DNA of 64,000 nucleotides from Chara braunii (Eukaryota > Streptophyta > Charophyceae > Charales > Characeae): assembly GCA_003427395.1 (NCBI GenBank), contig BFEA01000138.1, forward strand, positions 268,062-332,061. Direction: 5' to 3'. The first letter of the stretch is position 1, and each line of letters begins with the position of its first letter. Under the pieces are notes generated by a model that saw only the letters and a list, made by a program, of their open reading frames with translations, had not been told where the DNA came from and did no database searches. Both the position numbers and the translations under genes were made by a program. Positions 46,680 to 56,999 of this stretch are shown piece after piece.

Positions 46680-47165
46680 GCGGCCTAGCTCAGTTGGTAA
46701 GGCACGCAAGTAGCATTCAGGAGGTCTTGGGTTCAATCCCCATTGACCTCATGTACCTTCCTGGGCAAGCTTGGCAACCGACACCTAGATATATGCCGTT
46801 GGTCCCCCCAAGTGGCATTGAGCAGAAACTGCTGATGTTCATAGGGGGAGGGAACCGGAGGGAAGGCACAGTGACTGCCCCATAGAAGAAGCTCGGTCCT
46901 GATGCTACAGGCTGACCCCTGCCGGTATCCCCCACCTGCTGTAGCAGGTATCGCACCTGCTGGTGGGTGCAGCTCCCGCATGCTCCCTCGTTGGAGGCTT
47001 GAGCACGGATGTGGCTGCTACGAGGTTCCCCGCAGTATTCGCCCAACTGCTGTAGCAGGTATCGCACCTGCTGGTCGGTGCGGCTCCCTCATGCTCCCTC
47101 GTTGGTGGCTTGAGCACGGATGTGGCTGCTACGGGGTTCCTCGTAGTACTATAATGACAATAAAA
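46680..47165 (+). mobile_element. tRNA-derived SINE
   Basis: GCGGCCTAGCTCAGTTGG at the start contains a perfect pol III A box (TAGCTCAGTTGG, 46686-46697); the B box GGTTCAATCC is at 46730-46739. A body of about 400 bp follows, with a 111-bp tandem duplication (units from about 46936 and 47047, each starting CTGTAGCAGGTATCGCACC). It ends in ACTATAATGACAATAAAAAA, a short A-rich tail. Pol III transcription and LINE-driven mobility are family knowledge. No clear target duplication was found. Confidence 0.7.
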
Positions 47166-47234
47166 AAGGCCTGAAAGACCGTCCTGTCCAGATTCTATAC
47201 AATTAGCCTTAAAATTTTATTTTATTTTTTTAAC

Positions 47235-47604
47235 AAAAAAAGGGTAATTTACAAAATCCCCCATAAATTGAGATATATGCCGAAATGCCCCTGAAAGATG
47301 TGGGTGGAGCGGAATGCCCTTTTGGGCCCAATTCTTTGTGTTATGCCCCTTTCAGGCTGGTGTGCATATTTGCAATGTGGACCTGGGCCAGTCGGCCTTT
47401 GGAAACGTTGGCAAGTATAGGGGCATTTTGCAGCGTTGGATGGTACCCAATACTGCAAAGATTGGGGGGCCAACCCGTTCCAAGGGTATGTCACAAAAGT
47501 TTTTATTTATCAGAGTGGCATTCTGGTCTATTCACATTTTTTAGGAGCATTACGGCATATATCTCAATTTATGGGGGTATTTTACAAATTATCCCTTTTT
47601 TTTA
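47235..47604. mobile_element. TIR element with GGGTAATTT ends
   Basis: The left arm from 47242 (GGGTAATTTACAAAATCCCC, ATAAATTGAGATATATGCCG) is inverted at the right end (47515-47596, ending AAATTATCCC) over about 85 bp with moderate mismatches. A7 and T8 runs lie outside both ends. There is no transposase ORF. Reading: a MITE-like element. Confidence 0.65.
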
Positions 47605-47609
47605 GAAAA

Positions 47610-47810
47610 TATTGCTGTTATGCCCCTCAAAGTTGAGATACGTCAAAATGCCCCTAGAAGATGTGGAACACTGGAAAGATCGCAATGCCCTTTTCGCCTG
47701 AATTCGTTGCGATATACCGGTGTCAGGCCAGGGCGCAAATGCATCCTGTTTCACCCGGTTTCCCTTACCCACACGGCGGACAACTTTGCAAAATACCCAG
47801 GCCTTGGGTG
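47610..47810 (+). repeat. Diverged half copy of the preceding TIR element
   Basis: GTTGAGATACGTCAAAATGCCCCT, AGAAGATGTGG and AATGCCCTTTT (47630-47700) follow the same order as 47268-47325. A GTGTCAGGC word matches TTTCAGGC near 47350. It lies head-to-tail with the full element. Confidence 0.55.
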
Positions 47811-47929
47811 CGGCAATCTTGGGACTCTTCACCTTGGCTTCGCAAGCTCCATCCTAGTCAGTTCCTCCATCTTCGACCTCGACCTCCTCCTCCCTCGCCA
47901 TTCCTCAAAGGTCTCCTCCCTGTATGTGT

Positions 47930-48348
47930 TTTGAGTGTGTGTGTGTGTGTGTTAGTGAGATAGAGAGAGGGAGGGAGGGAGGGAGAGAGAAAGAGAGAGA
48001 GAGTCAACCATGGGCCTCGCTCCACTACTCACCACATGCACAAAAGAAAAGAAATATGGTGGAGCATCTTCCCAAGGTTTAGCGGAAGATTTGTTCTCAT
48101 TTTGCTCGTTTGGTGTCCGCCTATCCCCAATCCCGATAGGTGGACGGCATGCAAAACGAGAATGAATTTTCATGTAGAACATGGGAAGATACACTGCTAT
48201 TTCTTTTTTTTTGAGTGAGAGAGAGAGAGAGAGCAACGACCATGGGCCTCACTCCACCACTCACCACATACACAGAAGACAATAATTATGGCGATATATC
48301 TTCCCAAGGTTTACAGAAAGATTCGTTCTCATTTTGCATATTTGAGGT

Positions 48349-48426
<78 letters not shown>

Positions 48427-48580
48427 NNNNNNNNNNNNNNNNNNNNNNNNNNNNNNNNNNNNNNNNNNNNNNNNNNNNNNNNNNNNNNNNNNNNNNNNNN
48501 NNNNNNNNNNNNNNNNNNNNNNNNNNNNNNNNNNNNNNNNNNNNNNNNNNNNNNNNNNNNNNNNNNNNNNNNNNNNNNNN

Positions 48581-48626
<46 letters not shown>
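47930..48626. repeat. Microsatellite-bearing family M1, tandem palindromic units around a gap
   Basis: Two tandem units of about 225 bp each carry a GA run and a CCATGGGCCTC box, the second with CACTCCACCACTCACC. The M1 core is at 48063-48110 (minus) and 48148-48200 (plus) in the first unit and at 48290-48345 (minus) in the second. The inner parts pair as an inverted repeat (CCGCCTATC facing GATAGGTGG). A CT run at 48353-48426 leads into 154 N (48427-48580) and a CA run to 48626. Confidence 0.75.
48427..48580. other. Assembly gap
   Basis: 154 N between a CT run and a CA run; the microsatellite probably caused the break. Confidence 0.95.
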
Positions 48627-48627
<1 letters not shown>

Positions 48628-48629
48628 TT

Positions 48630-49370
48630 TCTTCATTGCAACAATTTTATTTTTTATTTTTATTTTTTTTGTCTTTACTTTTATGTTATCCATGTTGTTA
48701 TTCTCTAGCTCATAGTTGAACCTTCACGTACTATTGGAGAAAGAGCACGCCATCAGCGTCGACTAAATCAGCAACGTCATAAACATACATACACTGAAAA
48801 TATCCAACCACACATTAACACCATGCGTCTTTATGCTGCTGCACTTATCGTCCACCAACTTATAATGGACATCGTCGTGTTTGGAAATAAAACACTCTGC
48901 ACATACTGTGGAACACGTAAATGGCAAAACGAGAATAATTAGACTTCCTTAGGTTGTCAATAAGGAAAGTTTAACCACCGTTGTGGCCATATCCTCCACC
49001 CCGAACACCTGCAGAGGAAATCCTTTGCCTATGAGAAACCAACAATAGTCAGAGAAAACTGTTACGTTTATAAGCATGTCAATTTAACAACGTACTTGCA
49101 CTCACATTTCATATTGTAAAAGAAACAATATTCCTTCTTTATGATTGAGCAGACATGCTGCAAATCAAAGGACAAGTGCAACAAAATTTTAACCCTCTTA
49201 TCCCCCAACCTGACTGTTAACCAACATTTGCTTAGTTATACATTTATGATCCTCAAGATGAACACGGTGCAACAATTATTCGTCTTCACTCATTTTACAT
49301 ACCACCAGATATGCCGATCACAACATTTCAAACAATCAAACACCTCTTTCGTTAACTACATAAACTTTTT
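48630..49370. other. No gene recognised
   Basis: AT-rich, short frames only. Confidence 0.3.
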
Positions 49371-49374
49371 TTTA

Positions 49375-49530
49375 TGTAATGGTTGGGTCAATGATTTCAT
49401 CACAATCTCTGAAAAGTAAATTGCATAGACTCCTCTTTGCGTAATGTTTGGGTCAACGATTTCATCATAGTCTCTTAAAATTAAATTGCATAGACTCCTC
49501 TTTGTGTAATGCTTGGGTCCACAAGTTCCT
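49375..49530. repeat. 65-bp tandem repeat, 2.4 copies
   Basis: GTAATGGTTGGGTCAATGATTTC and AAATTGCATAGACTCCTCTTT recur at about 49375 and 49440, with a partial third unit from 49505. Confidence 0.85.
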
Positions 49531-52500
49531 CACGTATTCATCCCGATGCACTATCAATCGACAAGCATGAGTATAGACAAAAGAAACACAAAGGTTTGAA
49601 ATAACTATGTTTTTTCATGTGTGATGAACAAACAAATTGAAAAATCGTAATCCACCAACGTGGTGGTGGCATATATATATTATGTATTCCACCTTGGTAC
49701 ACATGATAATTAAAGAATGATTATATTTCGCGCATCATTTTTTTTTTCAATAACACGTTTGTATAACCTTCACCAAAATTAAGAACGGCGGACTCTTATA
49801 TAATAGAGAACACCAAACGGAAATTTGTTTTAATTTTTATCAAAATTTTCATGAAAATGTTGTTGTAGCGAATACTCTTAAAAATGTATTTGCTAGTATT
49901 TATGCAAGCTGAAACAATGTGTCTCCGTAAAAGCGTTTGTGTGTCAACTTATGCGTGTAACGGGCCTCAATGATTGTAGCCGAAGCGAAGGGAGTGAGTG
50001 AGGCTTGTGTTAGTGTGAGTGCATCTTATTGCAGTAGTAGTAGGTGGTCGAATTGCTTTGGAACATGACGACCTACAACCTAATCTGTAAGTTTGCATGA
50101 GAGAGTAAAGTTAGTAACGATTTTGGTTTATTAGGATTGTAGCATGCATGAACACACATGCGTTAATGCTATGATCAACTATCACTATGACATATGGTTC
50201 GACATAACATATGTCGTTCAACTGAGGCGTCTCTAATATCGCATGTAATATATAGGTTATGAAACCGACCATTGTCAAATAAGTTGGTTTATAACACCTC
50301 GGTCAATCATACCAAACAGACACTTTAGTTCACAATAGTCATGATCCTATATATTTTCTTTCTTATTTTACGTTGGTTAATGTTAATTTTGGTCGGGTTT
50401 TCTTTGCTTCATTATTTGATTAGGTATAGCTAACGGAGCCCATTGTAAAAAGGGGGTGGGTGGGAGGAGGGATGAAACTTTTGCATGACCACTTTCATAA
50501 GAGACTGAGCTTCATCCACGCGCTAAAGACATGACTTATAAAATCGTTTCAATGCAGAGCCAGAGGATGATAGGCCCTGAATCAATCGACACGCCTTGGT
50601 CGGCCAAGGCATGGTCAGACTCCAATTTGGTGAGGGGGGTGTTGGATGGATCCGTTATAACAAGGGATTTTGTGAAAAGATTCGTCCGATAAGTCCTTCG
50701 CCCAATATGTAAGGCATGCAAGCGAGACGCAACACCCTTCGGTGGCCTGCCTCGCCGAAGTAAGATAATAAGTTTGGAATAATCAAGGAAGGGTGTGTTA
50801 TATAGAGGCGTTTTGGGGTTTTACCCTTTCCTTTGAAACTAGGAAAATGTCTATCCTGTGGGTTTCGTTCTTTCTTGTGAGACTATGATAATATTGGTTC
50901 TGTAGGTTTCCATTGAAATCAGACGAAGGACCAAGTAATAGTTTGAGTGTGGTCAGTCGGGAAATCGAGGTAGGAGAAGAAGAAAGTTGACGAGGAGCGT
51001 TAGCAGGAGGAGTTAACTTCAAGAGTGGTGAGTTGGTCGAAGGAGAGGAAGATGAGTTTCATGCTCGTCTTCACAGTCATCTTCTTGGTGATCGTCTTCT
51101 CTGTGCTCATCTGCACATAGCTCGTCGTTTTCATGAAGCTCATTCGCACGAAACTCGTTGTCTTCACAAAACTCATACTTGTGATCTCTGATTTTAGAGT
51201 ACTCGTTCTCACAATGATATTTAGTTTGCTCATATCACTATGAATATTGCATTTACCTGACCGAGATCTCGACAACGTTCGTTGAAAGTCAAGTATGAGT
51301 TCATACTCGGTTTCAGTGTGGAAAGTGCAAGGACTGACTGCCAGAGGGGGTCAAAACGTACAACAATGGAATGTAACCTCACATCAGGCAGGGGAAAACT
51401 TTGTGATGAAGTGAAAGAATCCTTCCCAAATTTGAATAGTAGAAAAAAAGAACAGAGAGGGCGTTGTTGTAAGTAGGAGGTGGGTGAGACTAACTTCTTT
51501 TAGAACCTTGACAATTGATCCTACGACATGGAGATGATCCAAAAACAGAGTCTCATTGGTAAGTCCTCATGAACTAAATATGACGAGTGTTTCGACTAGA
51601 GAATCCTATATCTTGCAGTCTGTAGAGTACACTCTTCAACCTCAGTGACAATTGAGAGATGTGGAGTTGTTCTGCTAGAGGACCTGCAAAATGCGGTGAA
51701 GGATTTCAAGAAACTATAGTGCGATCTGATGGATTTCCCCAATGTTGAGCAGGCTAGCATCCTATGGATGTTGTCCATGCTTGTCACACCCTCGACAGTA
51801 CGGCTACGAGGGAGAGACATTGATATTCCACTAGGCTAGAATCTAATGTTTCTGACTTTTTGAGTTAACCTGCAATCTCCAGTGGGACGGCCTGGGCTCA
51901 CAATGGGTTTGGAGATGGTGGGAAACCTACTGTCAGCAAATGAGGGAAAAATAAGTACCGTGGGGAAATATATAACTTATTATGGGTTTCGTGTAAAAAG
52001 CAAGACAGGGAATAAAGGTTGGTCGTATGTGGTATAAGTGGTTAGGACAATAATCTGCTCTATTATTTCGGTCGACAGGAATCGGTCTCGCTTGGATTCC
52101 TATACCGCTTTCAGATCTTGCGCTGAAAGCTACAATTAAAAGAGAGATGCCCCAACCTTGCACCCTAAGCCACTGGGGTAACGGGCAAACATACATTGGG
52201 TCCATTTTAGGCTCGGTCGCCCCATTAGATGGTTAGTCAATGTAGTGATAGGGATGTAGTCTAATATAGGAATAACTGTTTCAGGTTGCAGAAATGGAAT
52301 GTATGGCATATCAAGGATGATTGTTTAATGATGAGTCATGAATGGTTGTTTTGGTCCTTGATCCTCAACCTCAAGAACTTTTGTATAATGAAATAAATGG
52401 TTGTTGCTGGAAAAAAAAAAAAAAAAATTGCATTTGTACCCCACTTAAAGATGGGAGTATCTGCTATCTCTAGTCCCAGAGGCAGCCTTGCATCTATACT

Positions 52501-52680
52501 TGAAAAACGGCCGATGAAAATTATTTGCATGCCCAGAATTGAGGTTGACCCATCTCCGTACTGCAAAATTGTACTTATGACCAACTACAAAAGTGCACAT
52601 ATTATAAACATACCCCACGTAATAGGTCAGAACCACCTTCTTCTTTCTTCTCTGCCACACCAGTCATAGGCCTCTTTCCC
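49531..52680. other. AT-rich region without a recognised gene
   Basis: A weak repeat with CTCGTYTTCAYRAAGCTCAT-like words lies at 51055-51190. It gives an open minus-strand frame of Thr/Ser/Lys/Met-rich sequence (51000-51275) that I do not regard as a gene. An A run lies at 52411-52427. Confidence 0.3.
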
Positions 52681-52764
52681 TGTCCTTGGACCTGTGGCAC
52701 ACTCATAACCTTCTTTTGGACAGTTTCTTATTTTTCAATCCTCAGGTGCGCAAGTACATTTTGC

Positions 52765-52908
52765 ACTATTTTATATACATCTCGTGCATTACACTATTTT
52801 ATGCACATCTCGTGCATTGCACTATTTTATGCACATCTCGTGCATTGCACTATTTTATGCACATCTCATGCATTGCACTATTTTATGCACATCTCGTGCA
52901 TCGCCAAT
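52765..52908. repeat. 28-bp tandem repeat, about five copies
   Basis: ACTATTTTATGCACATCTCG followed by TGCATTGC, repeated with single-base differences. It lies directly upstream of the zinc-knuckle ORF. Confidence 0.9.
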
Positions 52909-53017
52909 CGAGAATTCCGTTTTCTTTCGCTTTTGCATGTGTTAACGTATCTGGAACAGATATACTTGATCTAGATCAAGGCAGGAACTTCGAGAGCTCA
53001 GGCTGCAAGAGCTAAAA

Positions 53018-53452
53018 ATGGATTTATGGATAATTACGTTGAGGATCCAACTAGATGCGTATTATTATTTGCACGACACTGTCAACGACATGTTTGGGGA
53101 GGTGATCGATATGCACCCCCCAGAATACGATTGGTCAAGTCCAAAATTGATGAACGTAAAACTAGATCTGCACCCAAACGCTAGATTCTACGTAGATGAT
53201 GAGTTAGGCATTGAATCTCATAAATGTGAAAGATGGAAGATGAAAATAACCACTCCCTACACCGATTGGTGTAGAAAATGTACGTGGTATTTCCACAAGG
53301 AGGAAAATTGTCAAAGGAACCGACAAAATGAGGACGAGAGGAATGAAAGAGGTGTAAGAGTTGTAGGGCATAAAAAACTGTTCCGACAATATCTGAGAAA
53401 CAGAGAGCAGCCAGCAGGGGGCGAAGTGGCAGCAGGGAACTCGAGGACCTAG
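53018..53452 (+). CDS. Zinc-knuckle ORF, probably retrotransposon ORF1/gag fragment
   Basis: A 144-codon frame. Residues 85-98 fit C-x2-C-x4-H-x4-C exactly (Cys85, Cys88, His93, Cys98), the CCHC knuckle of Gag and LINE ORF1 proteins that binds RNA. Upstream of it lies YVDDELGIESHKCERW, with an aromatic- and acid-rich segment; the C-terminus is basic and Arg/Asn-rich. An open frame also precedes it (to about 52910) in another phase, so the true start may lie upstream. No RT is recognised just downstream, and 53460-54060 is frame-broken. A cellular CCHC protein is possible but the setting favours a transposon remnant. Confidence 0.45.
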   Translation: MDLWIITLRIQLDAYYYLHDTVNDMFGEVIDMHPPEYDWSSPKLMNVKLDLHPNARFYVDDELGIESHKCERWKMKITTPYTDWCRKCTWYFHKEENCQRNRQNEDERNERGVRVVGHKKLFRQYLRNREQPAGGEVAAGNSRT

Positions 53453-53459
53453 ACAGATG

Positions 53460-54690
53460 AGAACGCCATGATCACAAGACGGGAGAAGGTCCAACAGAAA
53501 CGCAATACATAGGACACAATATCAGGACTCCATAATCTGGGTGCAGAGTCACACGAACCGACATTCTTACCCGGTCCTCTCCCACACTGTACACTCTCAC
53601 ACCAGTCCGAACGTTAACAGAAGACCAAATCTTGTTGATGATCCAATAAGAGGAATTGCAAACAATTTGTCGTATGGTGGCCTCATACACTTTTAAGGAG
53701 AGCACTAACCTACACCCTTTGTGATGCCTCCGTGGGCAAACAGGAGGGACTGGCTGGTAGGATAAATTCTATAAGAATCCGTGATGCTAATGGAAGATAG
53801 GAAGCCAAAATGGCCAGCACATCTGCATCCTCATGAAGAACACTGGGCCATGTACAATCAAGCACGCCAACCGTCGGAGATATCGTTTGGACAACAAAAC
53901 AACTGGCATGATCTCCAGGGGAATAACCTATGGCCTGGCTTCGCTCCACCGATGCAGCACTGTACTTAGCTGGCTGCCTCATATCACTCTCAACCAAAAT
54001 AACCCTCGTCCTTTTTCGATTGGAGATCGCCGACTCAACAACATAAAGGAGTTGTAACACCTACTCACCCAACTCAGCTTGAGTGGCTTTAGGGTAGATC
54101 AGTGAATCCAATGATAAAACAAATAATGCTAGGACAGAGAAGAAGGAACAACATGTTGTGGCTAACTTGGGTTGAGGAAGAAATAAGGAGACGGTAAGAC
54201 ACTGAACATGCTGCAAGAGAACGTGCCAATAGGCAGACCTTCGTTACAAGATGGGCGGATAAGGAGCTGGAAGGAACGGTGTCGGGGCAAATACCCTAAC
54301 AAGGGTATTTACCGGGGTTTCTCAACGTCGGATGTTGTCCGACTTTTTCGCTTAATTGAAAGACTTGATGAGACTGATGTTTGTCAAAAGTTTATTCAGA
54401 CCAACCCTATAACCGAGATACCTAAAACCTGACGTTGTTGAAGTATGACGTCATTGGTGTTCGATCGAAACAGCGGGAGTCAGCGGTACGACTTCTCGTC
54501 CGCGGTTTCCGATATGGCCGCAATGGTATGCGGTTATGAAAAAACTAAAGCTAAACCTAATCTACCTAAAATAGCAGCCGCGCGATTCAGGGCCTAAGTA
54601 GGCTAAAAAGAAGGATACGCCAGGTATAGAGCCGCATCGCAAAGGGAATAAGTAGAAGGGGTTTTATTTCCTGGACCTCAGAGGTTGACA
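53460..54690. other. Frame-broken sequence, unrecognised
   Basis: Short frames on both strands (for example 54208-54432 plus) with no motif I can name; possibly more of the same retrotransposon as the preceding ORF. Confidence 0.3.
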
Positions 54691-54769
54691 TTGAGCCAGG
54701 GGGTTGATAAACCGATGCCGAGGTCACGCGGCCAACCGACGGGGTAGGACCTGCCGGCAAACCTATTAG

Positions 54770-54910
54770 GCTTTAGGCAGGCTAGATCTGCAAAGCCTGA
54801 AGCAGGCGAGGCAATTGGGCCACAGGCAGGCAGGCAGGGCCTGCAAGGCCTCACGCCAGGCTGGCAAGGCCACAGGCAGGCAGGGCCTGCAAGGTCACCG
54901 GAAGGGGGGC
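54770..54910. repeat. GGCAGGC / GGCCTGCAAGGCC short-repeat cluster
   Basis: Repeats of GCAGGCAGG, GGGCCTGCAAGG and CAAGGCC, many of them self-complementary (GCCAG facing CTGGC). Confidence 0.7.
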
Positions 54911-55049
54911 GGATAGCCACTGGCAAGCTTATTTTATAGAAGAGTTGCTCCTACCTCTACAGTGGTAGAAGCTAGCCCAGTAGGTATCGGTACTTAACTC
55001 TCACCCCACTGATACGGGGATCGAATCTTAATCGCCATACCATCGGGTT

Positions 55050-56280
55050 AGCTCCTTTTGGAGCTGGCCGCTAAGTTTTTAGGCGCGACCGATCTCGACC
55101 GTGGGATCAAGAGATCTCGCGGCTGAAGATTAGCTGCGCGGGGTAGAATAGCATGGCCCCTGCGTAAGGATGACACGCACAAATTGAGAAATAGTCCATT
55201 TTTTTTTTTCGATTCCCCGATAGGAATCGAACTTGGGTCACACGTCGAAGAAAGAGGGGGAGAGATGCCAGTGAGGTGTGACCCTGTTTTCTGTGGCCGT
55301 TGGCTTATGCCAACGGGATAAAAATATACATTAAAAAATAAAAAAATAAAAAAACTGCGCCAGATGGCGCCACTAGAGGAGAGGGGACTTATTGTCCCCC
55401 AAAAAAGCAGTTGGCGCCCGTTGAAAACTGACAACCATTTTAGGTAGGTTAGTTTTTGTTTTTGTTTTTTTCTTTCTTCTGTTATTTTTAGATTTTTTTT
55501 TTGTTTTTTTAGATTCTTTTAGAATCTAGCATAGTGCCCGTTCGTTTTGACGAACGGGCCACAGTTAAAAAAAAAACAAAAAAAAACACGAGGCAACTGC
55601 CTCGTGGGAAAAGAACAGTCCTTTGGATTGTGTGGGAGCACAAAGGCTCCCACTTTGTTTTTGAGCAACTTACTGTGGCCGTGAGATCTTAAATCTTGCT
55701 GCCCACAGTACACGAGTGAAGTTGGAAGTTTGAGAGGATTGAGAGAGGGGGAACATAGGAATTGGGAGGAAGAGGTCTTACTCCTCCCAACATGCCAACT
55801 GCCCTCCTCGTTTTTAGGGGGAGGGCGGAAGAAAAGGGAGTTGGGAAGGCAAAAGGAGAGGAAGGGAAAAATTAAAAAAAAAACACGGCCACGAATGTGG
55901 CCGCGGCTACGGCCAGATACAGGCCAAACTGGCCTGAATTTGACTCAGACCATAGGCTGGGGAGCTGAAGAGGTGGTGAGGGGAACTTGGCTGGAAACAA
56001 CCATTTTCCCGTTGAACCTGCACTAAGTGTGGGGCTGAGTGCAGGAAAAAGGGAGGAGAAGAGGGGGGCAGTTGAGTACAACTACCACCCTAAGTGTGTG
56101 GCTGAGGTGAGACAACCTCAATCCGTTGATCTGGCTCAGATCAACGGCCCCAGGCAAGTGACGAATTTTGCCAGGGGGCAGCTGAGGCTGCTGCTGCCTT
56201 CCTCAGCCACTACAAAAGAGGCAATTGTCCCCCAACTGCCTCACACTTGCCTCCAACTGCCAGTGTGTGACAGCACACTA
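55050..56280. other. Hairpin field: about 19 distinct perfect short inverted repeats
   Basis: Perfect arms with short loops occur one after another and differ in sequence. Examples by arm: AGCTCC 55050; TTCGATTCC 55208; GGGTCACAC 55235; CCGTTGGC 55297; GCGCCA 55357; GGGGAC 55383; TAGATTCT 55510; GCCCGTTCGT 55536; CACGAGGCA 55587; GTGGGAGC 55632; TTGGGAGGA 55762; GCCCTCC 55801; CGGCCAC 55886; CAGGCCA 55920; TGAGGT 56103; CCGTTGATCTG 56123; GCTGAGG 56181; GAGGCA 56218; AGTGTG 56262. Linkers are A- or T-rich. Nothing suggests coding. Confidence 0.85.
55125..55210 (+). ncRNA. U6 snRNA-like 3' fragment (pseudogene)
   Basis: 55150-55198 reads AGCATGGCCCCTGCG, AAGGATGACACGCACAAAT and GAGAAATAGTCCA, followed by about 11 T. 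This is the 3' half of U6 spliceosomal RNA with three differences, all C to T or G to A against the usual U6. Ten more bases (GAAGATTAGC, 55125-55134) match the U6 sequence just upstream, but 15 bp are inserted, with AGC repeated on both sides. The 5' stem and the catalytic ACAGAG box are missing, so it cannot be a working U6 gene. Confidence 0.8.
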
Positions 56281-56597
56281 GCCTCATTGCTGGAGTGCTG
56301 GAGAGGAGGCCGGAGTACTGCCGGCGGAGCTGGACGACGAAAGTGGAGTGCGGCGAGGAGGAGGAGACAACCATAGCCTGGCTGGAGCATTCTGCTTCAT
56401 CCAATGGCTGGCTAGTCTAGCAGAATTTACGGCAGCGCTGCGAGAAGCGGCCGTGAGATGCGACAAGGGGCGACGATGACGCTGCGCTGCTCGGAAGGTG
56501 TTGTGGCGCGGTGTCATCGGCGGCCATAATGGCAATACTGGGGAGGTGTTGCACGAGCGGTACGGCGTTGTTGGCAACCATTTTTCTTACGCGCTGA

Positions 56598-56985
56598 GGA
56601 GGTGCTGCCGGATTTGTGGCGTGGCGGCACCTGATTTTTCTTTTGGGGGGTGGCGAATTTGCAGCGCGGCGGCACTTGATTGTTTTTTGGCAGGGAAGTG
56701 TTGCCGGATTTGCGGGGCGGCGACACTTGATTTTCTTTTGGCGGGGAAGTGCTGTCGAATTTGTGGCGAGGCGCCACTTCATTTCTTTTGGCGGGGAAGT
56801 GCAGCCGGATTTGCGGCGCGGCGACACTTAATTTTCTTTTGGCGGGAAAGTGTTGCCGGATTTACGGCGCAACGACACTTGATTTTTTTTTTGCGGGGAG
56901 ATTCTGCCGGATTGGTAGCACGACGATGCTTATCTTTTCTTTGGTGTGGAAATCTTGATGGATTAGCAACACGACAACAGGGATT
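56598..56985. repeat. 51-bp tandem repeat, about 7.5 copies
   Basis: Units start near 56598, 56650, 56699, 56750, 56800, 56850, 56902 and 56953. Each resembles TGTTGCCGGATTTGCGGCGC followed by GCGACACTTGATTTTCTTTT and GGCGGGGAAG. Because 51 is 17 codons, frames stay open on both strands: a CRICGAATLDFLLAGK-type unit on plus and a Lys/Arg-rich unit on minus. No known protein repeat is recognised. Confidence 0.85.
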
Positions 56986-56999
56986 TGTGTGGCATGATA

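Noticed and set aside
46680-46752. A functional tRNA gene
   Set aside because: A and B boxes are good, but no acceptor stem pairs and a long SINE body with an A-rich tail follows.
51933-52205. Minus-strand 90-codon frame with tRNA-like words
   Set aside because: Box matches are weak on both strands and no repeat partner in the window supports it.
55125-55210. A working U6 snRNA gene
   Set aside because: The 5' stem, the ACAGAG box and part of the middle are missing, and a 15-bp insertion interrupts the remainder.
55208-55231. A minus-strand pol III B box (GTTCGATTCC-like)
   Set aside because: It is one arm of a perfect hairpin within the hairpin field and has no A box at a suitable distance.
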